From positions 1 through 20,407 of the forward strand of contig JQOA01000097.1 in assembly GCA_000753945.1 (NCBI GenBank): DNA of 20,407 nt, written 5' to 3'. How positions within the stretch are numbered: position 1 is the first letter of the stretch; each line of letters opens with the position of its first letter. A model generated the notes under the pieces. It did no database searches. It saw nothing but the letters and a program-made list of their open reading frames with translations, and had not been told where the DNA came from. Below, piece by piece: positions 1 through 7,175 of this stretch. Source of the DNA: Smithella sp. D17 (GTDB lineage Bacteria; Desulfobacterota; Syntrophia; Syntrophales; Smithellaceae). Position numbers and translations under genes: made by a program.

Positions 1-737
1 AAAAAAGCGCGGCGCCGATAGTATTGGTGGGCAAGGGATTAACCTTTGACAGTGGCGGAATTTCCATCAAGCCCGCGGAAAAAATGGATGAAATGAAAAC
101 AGACATGTCCGGCGGCGCTGCAGTTATGGGTGTGATTATGGCGGCGGCCGATTTGCAGCTTCCGTTGAATATTGTGGCGCTTGTTCCCGCCACGGAAAAT
201 ATGCCCGGCGGCTCCGCTTACAAACCGGGTGATATTGTCAAATCATATTCCGGGAAAACCATTGAAGTTCTCAATACCGATGCCGAGGGGCGTCTGATCC
301 TTGCCGATGCCCTTGCGTATGCGTCGGAGTTGAAGCCGGCAGCGGTGGTTGATGTGGCGACTCTGACAGGCGCTTGCGTTATAGCGCTGGGTGATGATGT
401 GATTGGTATGCTGGGGACGGATGATAAACTTAAAAATGAAATAAACGGGGCCGCTCAAACTACCGGAGAGCTTGTCTGGGAGCTTCCCCTGTGGGAAAGC
501 TATCACGAACTTATCAAAAGCGATATTGCCGATTATAAAAACAGCAGCGGCCGGGTTGCCAGTACGATCACTGCCGCCGCGTTTTTAAGCAAATTTGCCG
601 GAGATTCGCCCTGGGTGCATCTGGATATCGCCGGTCCGGCCTGGACGACTAAAGATAAACCTTATATCCCCAAAGGGGCATCGGGGGTCACTGTTCGATT
701 ACTTGTGGAATTCCTGCGTAATCGCGCCCAACGATAG
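1..737 (+). CDS. pepA: leucyl aminopeptidase (M17 family), 5'-truncated by window edge
   Basis: This is the C-terminal catalytic domain of a cytosolic M17 leucyl aminopeptidase, a two-metal enzyme that removes N-terminal residues from peptides. The reading frame is open from the window edge (first full codon at 3), so the start lies outside; 244 codons are visible. Near the left end GKGLTFDSGG carries the metal-binding Lys and Asp, followed by the active-site Lys in SIKP and a further metal Asp in KTDMSGG. NTDAEGRLILADAL is the family signature, with the metal Asp and Glu and the catalytic Arg. The end at IAGPAW...GASGVTVRLL is normal for the family, so the 3' end is intact. An oligopeptide transporter ATPase gene starts 5 bp downstream, which fits peptide uptake followed by hydrolysis, probably in one operon. 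Family assignment is very safe; the exact substrate range is not visible. Confidence 0.95.
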   Translation, partial: KSAAPIVLVGKGLTFDSGGISIKPAEKMDEMKTDMSGGAAVMGVIMAAADLQLPLNIVALVPATENMPGGSAYKPGDIVKSYSGKTIEVLNTDAEGRLILADALAYASELKPAAVVDVATLTGACVIALGDDVIGMLGTDDKLKNEINGAAQTTGELVWELPLWESYHELIKSDIADYKNSSGRVASTITAAAFLSKFAGDSPWVHLDIAGPAWTTKDKPYIPKGASGVTVRLLVEFLRNRAQR

Positions 738-742
738 AAGAT

Positions 743-1723
743 ATGCCTCTGCTTCTGGAAATAAAAGACTTGCAAACAGCATTTGATACCGCACAGGGAA
801 GAATTAATGCTGTCAACGGAGTTTCGCTGGAAGTCAATTCCGGTGAAACCATGGGCATTGTCGGCGAATCCGGATGTGGTAAAACAATGCTGGCCCTTTC
901 CATTATGCGGCTCATTCCCGCCAACGGCAAAATCATTAATGGCGAAATATTTTTTTCCGGCATGGATTTATTAAAAATATCAGATGAAGAAATGCGCCTT
1001 AAACGCGGCAGTGAAATTGCCATGGTTTTTCAGGAGCCGATGACTTCCCTCAATCCTGTTTTTCGCATTGGTGAACAGATAGCCGAGGCCATTCGCCTGC
1101 ATCAGCATCTTCCGGCAAAGCAAGCCATGGAGTTGAGCGTTGAGCAGTTACGTGAAGTTGGTATTCCCGATCCGCAAAAACGGGCGATGGATTATCCGCA
1201 TAATTTCAGCGGCGGTATGCGCCAGCGGGTAATGATTGCCATGGCCATGTCCTGTCATCCAAGGCTTATGCTGGCCGATGAACCGACAACGGCGCTGGAT
1301 GTTACCATTCAGGCGCAGATTCTGGATTTGATCTCCGGTTTGAAGCAGAAGAATAAGATGGCTGTCGTTTTAATTACTCATGATTTGGGAGTGGTTGCTG
1401 AGGCGGCTCAAAAAGTTGCGGTAATGTATGCGGGGGAAATAGTGGAAAGTGCGGCCGTGGAAAAAATATTCGACAATCCTCTGCATCCGTATACTCAGGG
1501 TTTACTGGAATCGGTTCCGGCCAGATGCGTGAGATCTTTGCAAAGAGGAGAATATCTAAAAACCATTCCCGGATCTGTTCCGGGTTTATATGATTTTGTC
1601 CAGGGCTGCCGTTTTCATGACAGGTGTTCTTTAGCCGTAGAAGATTGTGCGCGAATAAAGCCGTCGCTTTCGGAAGTTGAACCCGGACATTTTGTTTCCT
1701 GCTGGAAATACAGCGCAGGGTAA
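743..1723 (+). CDS. oppD: oligopeptide/dipeptide ABC transporter ATP-binding protein, OppD/DppD type
   Basis: This is a cytoplasmic ATPase subunit of a peptide (or nickel-type) ABC importer, 326 residues. Walker A is GESGCGKT (41-48), the ABC signature FSGGMRQ is at 155-161, Walker B ends in D179-E180, and the switch His is H213 in ITHDLG. After the nucleotide-binding domain comes the oligo_HPY C-terminal region (LHPYTQGLLESVP). It carries four cysteines, C289, C295, C302 and C320, the arrangement linked to an Fe-S site in DppD-like subunits. ATG at 743 follows pepA by 5 bp with only a weak AGAAG as ribosome site, suggesting translational coupling. No permease or binding-protein gene is visible nearby, so the substrate (di- or oligopeptide) cannot be fixed; the opp name is by similarity of type. 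Confidence 0.9.
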   Translation: MPLLLEIKDLQTAFDTAQGRINAVNGVSLEVNSGETMGIVGESGCGKTMLALSIMRLIPANGKIINGEIFFSGMDLLKISDEEMRLKRGSEIAMVFQEPMTSLNPVFRIGEQIAEAIRLHQHLPAKQAMELSVEQLREVGIPDPQKRAMDYPHNFSGGMRQRVMIAMAMSCHPRLMLADEPTTALDVTIQAQILDLISGLKQKNKMAVVLITHDLGVVAEAAQKVAVMYAGEIVESAAVEKIFDNPLHPYTQGLLESVPARCVRSLQRGEYLKTIPGSVPGLYDFVQGCRFHDRCSLAVEDCARIKPSLSEVEPGHFVSCWKYSAG

Positions 1724-1810
1724 ACACCGGTTCAAAGTCGTCCTCTGATAGAGAAAAGAAACTAAAGAAATGGAACCGGGAGTGGAAAATAAGGTTAATT
1801 GAAAAAAGTA

Positions 1811-2051
1811 ATCCCGAATGGCGGGATTTGTATTCGGAGTTGATTTGAATTTTGGATGCCCGACAAGCCCATTCGGGCATGACAAAACGGTGAATGCCCG
1901 ACAAGAGAACTCGGGCATGACAGTTTAAGTTTTAAGTTAAGAATGTAGGGATTGTCGTGTGACCTTTAGGTTATCCCCGCACAATCCGCAACGCGGCGCA
2001 TTCGGGGAATGCGCCCTGCAAAAGTTTCGATTCAGGCTGCAAGCCTGAATC
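1811..2051. repeat. cluster of at least five palindromes between oppD and oppF
   Basis: The 384 bp between the two transporter ATPases (1724-2107) contains no gene but several inverted repeats. ATCCCG/CGGGAT lies at 1811-1827. Two tandem copies of ATGCCCGACAAG-N-TCGGGCATGACA lie at 1856-1884 and 1894-1922, 38 bp apart, each an 8-bp stem. GGATTGT/ACAATCC lies at 1949-1955 and 1981-1987. GGCGCATTC/GAATGCGCC lies at 1995-2015 with a 3-nt loop. GATTCAGGCT/AGCCTGAATC lies at 2029-2051, a 10-bp stem with a GCA loop. None is followed by a T-run, so these look like REP/MITE-type intergenic palindromes and not ordinary terminators. They could still act in mRNA processing between the genes. Confidence 0.75.
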
Positions 2052-2107
2052 AGCAGAGAAAATGACAATGTTTTACCGGTATATAACAAAAAATTCGAGA
2101 GTGAACA

Positions 2108-3076
2108 ATGTCCGGCGCGCTTATTGAAATTAAAGAGTTAAATAAAAAATATGCTTTGAGTGGCAGTTTTTTCAGTTCCCAAAAGAGAATTATCCACGCC
2201 GTTAAAAATATTGATCTGCAAATTATTAAAGGTGAAACTCTGGGGCTGGTCGGGGAATCCGGTTGCGGTAAATCCACGCTGGCACAACTGATAACGCGCC
2301 TGGAGGAGCCTTCTTCCGGTTGTGTGAATTTTAAAGGAGAAAATATATTTTTATACGATAAGAAAGCGTTAAAATCCTATCGCCGCAGTGTCCAGATGAT
2401 TTTTCAGGATACTTATTCTTCACTCAATCCGCGGAAATCCGCTTTGAGCACAATCAGAGAACCTTTGTTGATTCATCATCTGGCCGGAGGAAAAGAGCGC
2501 GATGAAAAAGCTTTGGCGATCATGGCCAAAGTCGGTTTAAAAAAAGAACAGGCCAATCGTTATTCTCATGAGTTCAGCGGGGGACAGCGTCAGCGCATCG
2601 GCATCGCCAGGGCGCTTGTTTTGAATCCGGAATTAGTCATTGCCGATGAGCCTGTTTCTTCTCTGGATGTTTCCATTCAGGCGCAGATTCTCAATCTGCT
2701 TAAGGATTTAAAAAATGAATATAATTTGACATATTTATTTGTTTCCCACGATCTGAACGTTATCCGGTATATTTCTGATCGCGTTGCCGTAATGTATCTG
2801 GGTAAAATTGTCGAACTGGCGTTAAACAGCGATATTTATAATCGTCCTCTTCATCCTTATACACGCATGCTGCTTTCGGCAGTGCCATCATGCGATCCAC
2901 GAAAGAAAAAAAGAATAATAAACATAAAAGGTGAAGCAGGCGCTGAAAATGAGGAAGGTTGTGCTTTTCAAAACCGTTGCTCATACAAAGCGGAAATATG
3001 CGGGAAAATAGAACCGCAATTGGTAAAATTTGACGAACAGAGTTCCTGCGCCTGTCACATGGCCGGATCAATCTAA
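2108..3076 (+). CDS. oppF: oligopeptide/dipeptide ABC transporter ATP-binding protein, OppF/DppF type
   Basis: This is the second cytoplasmic ATPase of the peptide importer, 322 residues, expected to pair with the OppD-type subunit upstream. Walker A is GESGCGKST (49-57), the signature FSGGQRQRIGIARAL starts at F156, Walker B ends in D180-E181, and VSHDL carries the switch His. The oligo_HPY tail (LHPYTRMLLSAVP) follows. C285, C291, C298 and a CAC near the end form the Fe-S-like cysteine group. The insert before Walker A (FFSSQKRIIHAVKNI) is typical of OppF. ATG at 2108 has a GAG-rich upstream stretch but no strong ribosome site. The stop codon (3074-3076) lies inside the outer arm of a nested palindromic element. 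The gene is separated from oppD by 384 bp of hairpins, which is unusual because the pair is normally adjacent. Confidence 0.9.
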   Translation: MSGALIEIKELNKKYALSGSFFSSQKRIIHAVKNIDLQIIKGETLGLVGESGCGKSTLAQLITRLEEPSSGCVNFKGENIFLYDKKALKSYRRSVQMIFQDTYSSLNPRKSALSTIREPLLIHHLAGGKERDEKALAIMAKVGLKKEQANRYSHEFSGGQRQRIGIARALVLNPELVIADEPVSSLDVSIQAQILNLLKDLKNEYNLTYLFVSHDLNVIRYISDRVAVMYLGKIVELALNSDIYNRPLHPYTRMLLSAVPSCDPRKKKRIINIKGEAGAENEEGCAFQNRCSYKAEICGKIEPQLVKFDEQSSCACHMAGSI

Positions 3077-3209
3077 TGCAGTGTTTAAATTAAACCTTGT
3101 CATATCGACCAGCGGGAGATATCTTGTATATTCTGATTGTCATTAAGATTTCTCGCTTCGCTTCGAAATGACATAATGTATAGATATTTATGAGACACTA
3201 CACTAGATT
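3070..3209 (+). repeat. nested inverted-repeat element, copy A (MITE-like)
   Basis: The outer arms AATCTAATGCAGTGT (3070-3084) and ACACTACACTAGATT (3195-3209) are inverted repeats matching at 13 of 15 positions. The inner arms TGTCATATCGA (3098-3108) and TCGAAATGACA (3163-3173) match at 10 of 11, with further pairing inward through GGGAGATATCTT and AAGATTTCTCGC. The same two-layer layout recurs at 3889-4023 and 18766-18875. The element overlaps the oppF stop codon on the left and the region just before the hydrolase start on the right. It carries no coding capacity, which suggests a non-autonomous mobile repeat. Confidence 0.75.
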
Positions 3210-3222
3210 TGTCGGAGAAATA

Positions 3223-3834
3223 ATGCCGGAAGAGAAAATATATATAAAAAATGGTTCGCTGAAAATCGAAGGTTTATTAAGCAAATCTTCGAAAGAAAAT
3301 GGCGTTGTAATTTGTCATCCGCATTCATTGATGGGCGGTTCGTTGCACAACAATGTTGTGGAAACCCTGCAGGAAGCTTATGCTGCTGAAAATTATTCAA
3401 CGCTAAGATTTAATTTTAGAGGTGTGGGCGGGAGTACAGGTTTTTATGATGAGGGCAGAGGCGAGAAAGAAGATATTTTTGCTGTTTGTGAATATTTGAA
3501 AAAGATGGGACTGACAAAATTAATTTTGGCGGGCTATTCTTTCGGCGCATGGGTTGGTTCAAAAGTTCTCGAAGAAAGCAACAATCCTTTTGTCGGCAGT
3601 GTATTTATTTCGCCTCCTGTTGATTATTTTAATTTTAACTGGGATGATCTAAAGAATAAAATCAATTTCATGATCTGTGGAGATCACGATCAGTTCTGCA
3701 TGGTAGATGTTATAAAACGGGTCGCGCAAAAAATAAATTCGCCATTGGAGATAATTCGCGGTGCGGATCATTTTTATATGGGAAAAGAAAAAGAACTTGC
3801 GCGCATTTTGCATAAATACATTGTTGAAGCGTGA
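3223..3834 (+). CDS. alpha/beta hydrolase, small COG2945-like
   Basis: This is a cytoplasmic serine hydrolase of the alpha/beta fold, 203 residues from the chosen start. The nucleophile elbow is GYSFGA with S106. The acid is probably D154 or D156 in CGDHDQFC, and the catalytic His is H183 in GADHFYMG. CHPHSLMGGS (31-40) and RFNFRGVGGSTG (62-73) are the oxyanion-hole and family regions. ATG at 3223 was chosen over the in-frame ATG at 3190 because GGAG lies 5 bp upstream of it and because the 11 extra residues fall inside the repeat element. The gene stands alone, bracketed by inverted copies of a nested palindromic element at 3070-3209 and 3889-4023. The substrate is unknown; such proteins are often annotated as esterases or lipases without proof. 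Confidence 0.85.
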   Translation: MPEEKIYIKNGSLKIEGLLSKSSKENGVVICHPHSLMGGSLHNNVVETLQEAYAAENYSTLRFNFRGVGGSTGFYDEGRGEKEDIFAVCEYLKKMGLTKLILAGYSFGAWVGSKVLEESNNPFVGSVFISPPVDYFNFNWDDLKNKINFMICGDHDQFCMVDVIKRVAQKINSPLEIIRGADHFYMGKEKELARILHKYIVEA

Positions 3835-3888
3835 AGCGGTGTGCGGCGAAGGATCTTCGATTACAAAGAAAATGAAAATTAAGCATTT

Positions 3889-4023
3889 GCTAGTGCTTGA
3901 TTTCAATATTAACCGTGTCATTTCGAAGGAACGAAGTGACTGAGAAATCTTTATAATCATTGAATAAGATTTCTCCCTTCGGTCGAAATGACATATCGGT
4001 AACTTTTGCAAGTATGCACTAGC
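3889..4023 (-). repeat. nested inverted-repeat element, copy B (inverted relative to A)
   Basis: The outer arms GCTAGTGC (3889-3896) and GCACTAGC (4016-4023) are perfect inverted repeats. The inner arms TGTCATTTCGA (3916-3926) and TCGAAATGACA (3983-3993) are a perfect 11-bp inverted repeat, with further inward pairing of GAGAAATCTT and AAGATTTCTC. The reverse complement matches copies A and C better than the direct strand does, for example TCGACCGAAGGGAGAAATCTT. The copy therefore lies in the opposite orientation. It begins 55 bp after the hydrolase stop. Confidence 0.78.
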
Positions 4024-4054
4024 TACCGAATCCGATGAAAAAATAATATATAAA

Positions 4055-4074
4055 AATCCCTCTTTCGAGGGATT
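4055..4074 (+). terminator. hairpin after the hydrolase gene, possible weak terminator
   Basis: AATCCCTC (4055-4062) pairs perfectly with GAGGGATT (4067-4074) around a TTTC loop. On the plus strand it is followed by the interrupted T-rich GATTATTGTTT, so plus-strand termination would be weak. On the minus strand a longer T/A tract follows. It may end transcripts of the hydrolase gene or act in both directions. Confidence 0.5.
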
Positions 4075-4289
4075 GATTATTGTTTGATAATTATGTTTAT
4101 GTACTTATCGTCATTATGTTGTGTGAAATTAATATTTGAGTATTTAAAGAAAAAGCTTGATTTTAGGAAAAAACGTTGTTAATAATTACAGCAACGTAAA
4201 AAAATCATAAATATTTCTTTACATTTGTTGAGAAGATAACTGTTGTGTTAGCTAGAAAATTGTTAGTGTTAAGTTTTAAAAAATAAAAT
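4075..4289. other. AT-rich non-coding stretch upstream of the csp leader
   Basis: No open frame with protein-like composition is visible here. A small hairpin ACGTTG (4173-4178)/CAACGT (4192-4197) has a 13-nt loop and is flanked by A-runs, so it would resemble a terminator only when read on the minus strand. TTGTTA (4260-4265) and TAAAAT (4284-4289) are 18 bp apart and could be a promoter. Its start point would then fall inside the following hairpin. The stretch could encode a small RNA ending at the 4290-4337 terminator, but nothing proves this. Confidence 0.35.
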
Positions 4290-4337
4290 AACCGCGAAGA
4301 ATTCTTCATTTGAAAAGTAGAATTCGCGCGGTTTTTT
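4290..4337 (+). terminator. intrinsic terminator-like hairpin in the csp leader
   Basis: AACCGCG (4290-4296) pairs with CGCGGTT (4327-4333), and GAATTC (4299-4304) with GAATTC (4320-4325), around a 15-nt loop. T's at 4332-4337 follow, partly overlapping the stem base. It sits 57 bp before the cold-shock gene start and there is no gene directly upstream to terminate. It may be an attenuator in a long csp 5' UTR or the end of a separate small transcript. Confidence 0.65.
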
Positions 4338-4394
4338 AGTTTCTTACGGACTTTGTCTGGTGAGAAACAAATATTTTAAAGGAGGGTTATAGCT

Positions 4395-4595
4395 TTGGCA
4401 GAAGGAAAGGTAAAATGGTTTAACGAGAAGAAGGGGTTTGGCTTCATTGAAAATGATGAAGGTGGAGATGTTTTTGTTCATTATAGTGCGATTAGCGGAA
4501 CAGGATTTAAGACTCTTTATGAGGGTCAGAAAATTCGTTTCGATATCGAGCAGGGAAATAAGGGACCCAGCGCAACAAATGTACAGCCACTATAA
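4395..4595 (+). CDS. csp: cold-shock domain protein (CspA family)
   Basis: This is a 66-residue single cold-shock domain, the normal family length, which binds single-stranded RNA/DNA and acts as an RNA chaperone. The RNP1-like motif is KGFGFI (13-18) and the RNP2-like motif is VFVHY (26-30). KWFN near the start and the C-terminal GPSATNVQ are family hallmarks. The start must be TTG at 4395, because no ATG or GTG precedes the conserved MAEGKVKWFN in frame. A strong AAAGGAGGG at 4378-4386 lies at good distance. The gene is monocistronic, with a terminator-like hairpin in its leader and a strong terminator at 4635-4662. Which csp paralogue it is cannot be told from one copy. Confidence 0.93.
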   Translation: MAEGKVKWFNEKKGFGFIENDEGGDVFVHYSAISGTGFKTLYEGQKIRFDIEQGNKGPSATNVQPL

Positions 4596-4634
4596 TATTT
4601 TCATTAATTAAATTTAACTCGAACTAAACCAAAA

Positions 4635-4662
4635 AATGCCCCGACATGCGGGGCATTTTTTT
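4635..4662 (+). terminator. strong intrinsic terminator of the csp gene
   Basis: ATGCCCCG (4636-4643) pairs with CGGGGCAT (4649-4656) around a 5-nt loop, followed by an unbroken T-run to 4662 and preceded by an A-run that extends the stem. It lies 40 bp after the csp stop and isolates csp from miaA. Confidence 0.9.
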
Positions 4663-4802
4663 ATGAGACAAGCTGAAAACGAAACGATTATTCTTTGATG
4701 CGCCGCAGTTCTTTTTCTAAATCCAGTCTCTTTGTCATTGTTATAATGTGCGATATTGGTAAACTTGTTTATATATAAAGCAGTTTAATTTCAAGGTAAA
4801 TT

Positions 4803-5714
4803 ATGGCAAAAAATCTGATTGTAATTCTTGGTCCGACAGCATCAGGTAAAACGCATCTGGCGGTGAGGCTTGCCCATGATATGCGAGGCGAAATAATTTC
4901 CGCTGATTCCCGTCAGGTTTATAAAAAAATGGATATTGGTACAGGCAAAGATTTAGACCAGTATATTATTAATGACCGGCGGATCCCTTATCATTTGATA
5001 GATATCATAGATCCTGAAAACGAATTTAATTTATTTGAATTTCAAAACAGATTTTACGAAGTATTCAATAACATGATTGAGAGAGGAGTTGTGCCTGTTC
5101 TTGTCGGAGGAACAGGTCTTTATCTGGAATCAGTTTTAACGGGATACAATATGCCGCATGCCCCGGTGGATAAAAAATTACGGGAAGATTTAGATCGGAA
5201 ATCAAAATGTGAATTGCAGGAAATCCTTCAGGAGATGAAACCCCGTTTGCATAATAAGACAGATATTGATGATTCCGAAAGATTAATCCGGGCAATAGAA
5301 ATTGAGCGGGCACGAAATATAACAGATTATGCTCAACAGGGAAGGCCGGATATTGATGCTATAGTTTTCGGCATCAGATGGGAAAGATCAACCGTGCGGC
5401 AGCGGATCACAGCGCGATTGAAAGAACGATTGAATCAGGGAATGATAGAAGAGGTAAGGAAACTGAATGCGGCAGGATTGACCTGGACAAAATTGGAGAG
5501 CTTTGGGCTGGAGTATCGTTTTGTTTCCCGATATCTGCAAAAACTGATTACATTTGAAGAAATGGAAAAAAAATTAAATACAGCCATTCACCAGTTTGCC
5601 AAAAGACAGGAAACATGGTTCCGGCGTATGGAGAAAAAAGGAATAGTGATTAACTGGATATCCGGTGATAACTACACTTTGTTAAAAGAAAGCGTGATGA
5701 AATATTGGCGATGA
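4803..5714 (+). CDS. miaA: tRNA dimethylallyltransferase
   Basis: MiaA transfers a dimethylallyl group to the N6 of A37 in tRNAs reading U-starting codons, in the cytoplasm. The 303-residue length is typical. The P-loop GPTASGKT is at 10-17, the SADSRQVY motif at 33-40 (with catalytic D35), and GGTGLYL from 102. The C-terminal part has SERLIRAIEI and QTWFRR-type residues (ETWFRRM). The segment MDIGTGKD followed by PYHLIDIIDP differs from the enterobacterial GTAKPT/PHHLID form but matches a known variant. ATG at 4803 has AAGG 8-11 bp upstream. The stop overlaps the start of the glycosyltransferase gene (ATGA at 5711-5714), so the two are translationally coupled. Confidence 0.95.
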   Translation: MAKNLIVILGPTASGKTHLAVRLAHDMRGEIISADSRQVYKKMDIGTGKDLDQYIINDRRIPYHLIDIIDPENEFNLFEFQNRFYEVFNNMIERGVVPVLVGGTGLYLESVLTGYNMPHAPVDKKLREDLDRKSKCELQEILQEMKPRLHNKTDIDDSERLIRAIEIERARNITDYAQQGRPDIDAIVFGIRWERSTVRQRITARLKERLNQGMIEEVRKLNAAGLTWTKLESFGLEYRFVSRYLQKLITFEEMEKKLNTAIHQFAKRQETWFRRMEKKGIVINWISGDNYTLLKESVMKYWR

Positions 5715-7066
5715 GAAGAAAATCTTTAGTAGATACTTATCTGCAAAATTACTCAGTTGGAGAGAAATGGCAGTTAACAGCAAAAGACACTGATAATATT
5801 TCTCAGGTTGTAGTTATACCGGCTTATGCGGAAAAAGAATTGCTTTTTTCTACACTGGCTTCCATCGCGCAAAATCCGTCTTCGTCTCTGGAGTATTCTT
5901 TTGTTTTGTGTGTCGTTAATAACAAGGATAATTCACCTTGTGAAGCCATAGAAAATAACCTCTGGACAATCGAATGTCTGGACACTCTGATGGCAAGAAA
6001 GTCTTTAAAAAAAATCAGTGCTAAAAAGAACATATATCCTCTTTTGGATTGTATCGCTGAGTCAAAATTGAAACTCGGCTACATCAACGCCGCTTCCAAG
6101 GGATGTGAAATGCCGGCAAATACCGGAGGTGTGGGCATGGCAAGAAAAATCGGCATGGATATGGCCGTGCGTCTGTTAGGGAATAATTCGACTTCATCTC
6201 CTGTGATTTTATGTCTTGATGCCGATACTCTGGTCAGGGATAGTTATTTGTCTGTGATAAGAAAATATTTTACACCGGAAATAAAAACGGCAATTGTGGC
6301 TTATGAACATCAAATGCCTCAGACTTATGAAGAGCAAGCCGCAATTGTCTGTTATGAAATATTTCTGAGGTACTGGATTCTGGGATTAAAGTACGCTAAA
6401 TCACCCTGGGCGTTTCATTCCATCGGCTCGACTATTGCCGTGTCAACTGAAGCCTATATACAAGTCAGGGGAATGAATAGGCGTGAAGCGGGTGAAGATT
6501 TTTATTTCCTCAACAAACTCGCTAAAACTGGAGAAGTTAATTACATTAAAGATACATGTGTGTATCCTTCTGCCCGGTCATCAACGCGTGTTCCTTTTGG
6601 AACGGGAAAAAGAATACAAAGATTTCTTTCCGGTGCTCGCGAAGAAGAATATATTTTGTATGATACACGAATATTCACAATATTGGGTGATTGGCTGGAA
6701 CTTATGAAAGGCAGCTTTCTTTGTGATGAAAATGAAATTTTAACAAAAGCAGGAGAAATTCACGCTTTGTTAAAAAATTTTCTAATAATAAACGGCTTTG
6801 CTGTAGTCTGGCCAAAGATACGCAGTAATTCTAAGGACGAAAAAACGCTGGCCCGTCAGTTTAATGATTGGTTTGACGGGTTTAAGACTTTAAAACTGAT
6901 TAATTATTTTACAAAGGAGATTTATCCTCAAATTAACATGTTCGAAGCTCTGAACAGGATTCTTTCTATGTCGGGAATGCAGGGACCAAAACAAAATTCA
7001 GGAATAAAAATTCCCCAGTTGGAAGATCAAGTAGAGATGCTGCAATATCTACGTAGTATGACTTGA
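5711..7066 (+). CDS. glycosyltransferase family 2-like protein, cytoplasmic
   Basis: This is a 451-residue protein with a GT-A type glycosyltransferase fold. The N-terminal QVVVIPAYAEKELLFSTLASI (about 32-52, family start) is followed by VVNNKDN. The metal/nucleotide DXD motif is D170-A171-D172 in LCLDADTLV. EAGEDFYFLNKL (259-270) provides the usual ED acid/base pair. No signal peptide and no membrane segments are evident, unlike polymerising GT2 enzymes. ATG at 5711 overlaps the miaA stop by 4 bp and was preferred to a TTG six bases upstream. Acceptor and sugar are unknown. Pairing with miaA may simply reflect a shared transcript. The C-terminal 130 residues (EWLELMKG onward) are not a domain I can name. 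Confidence 0.8.
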   Translation: MRRKSLVDTYLQNYSVGEKWQLTAKDTDNISQVVVIPAYAEKELLFSTLASIAQNPSSSLEYSFVLCVVNNKDNSPCEAIENNLWTIECLDTLMARKSLKKISAKKNIYPLLDCIAESKLKLGYINAASKGCEMPANTGGVGMARKIGMDMAVRLLGNNSTSSPVILCLDADTLVRDSYLSVIRKYFTPEIKTAIVAYEHQMPQTYEEQAAIVCYEIFLRYWILGLKYAKSPWAFHSIGSTIAVSTEAYIQVRGMNRREAGEDFYFLNKLAKTGEVNYIKDTCVYPSARSSTRVPFGTGKRIQRFLSGAREEEYILYDTRIFTILGDWLELMKGSFLCDENEILTKAGEIHALLKNFLIINGFAVVWPKIRSNSKDEKTLARQFNDWFDGFKTLKLINYFTKEIYPQINMFEALNRILSMSGMQGPKQNSGIKIPQLEDQVEMLQYLRSMT

Positions 7067-7101
7067 CGATCAATCGAAGTTAACAAGCAGGGATAATTGC
7101 C

Positions 7102-7130
7102 TTGACGGATATTCGTATTTTGCATATAGA
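7102..7130 (+). promoter_or_regulatory. sigma-70-type promoter for the foldase gene
   Basis: TTGACG (7102-7107) and TATAGA (7125-7130) are separated by exactly 17 bp, each one or two bases from consensus. Transcription would start near 7137, giving a leader of about 40 nt before the foldase ATG at 7176. It lies in the only intergenic gap after the miaA-glycosyltransferase pair. Confidence 0.7.
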
Positions 7131-7175
7131 TTAACTCTGAAAAAAGACTGCTAATTATTTCAGTGGAGGAGATTC

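Noticed and set aside
1856..1922. Two regularly spaced palindromic repeats that could suggest a CRISPR array
   Set aside because: There are only two copies, the gap between them is 9 bp and not a normal spacer length, and no cas gene is near.
3070..3209. Reading the repeat next to oppF as an ordinary transcription terminator
   Set aside because: There is no T-run after the stem, and the same nested structure recurs at two other places, including beside a gene fragment, so a mobile-type repeat explains it better.
4260..4289. TTGTTA-N18-TAAAAT as the csp promoter
   Set aside because: Transcription would begin inside the 4290-4337 hairpin, which would make that terminator structure meaningless. 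It is left only as a remark.
4688..4738. A 16-residue minus-strand frame reading MTKRLDLEKELRRIKE
   Set aside because: It has protein-like, charged composition and could be the tail of a lost gene. It is too short, has no ribosome site and no recognisable family.
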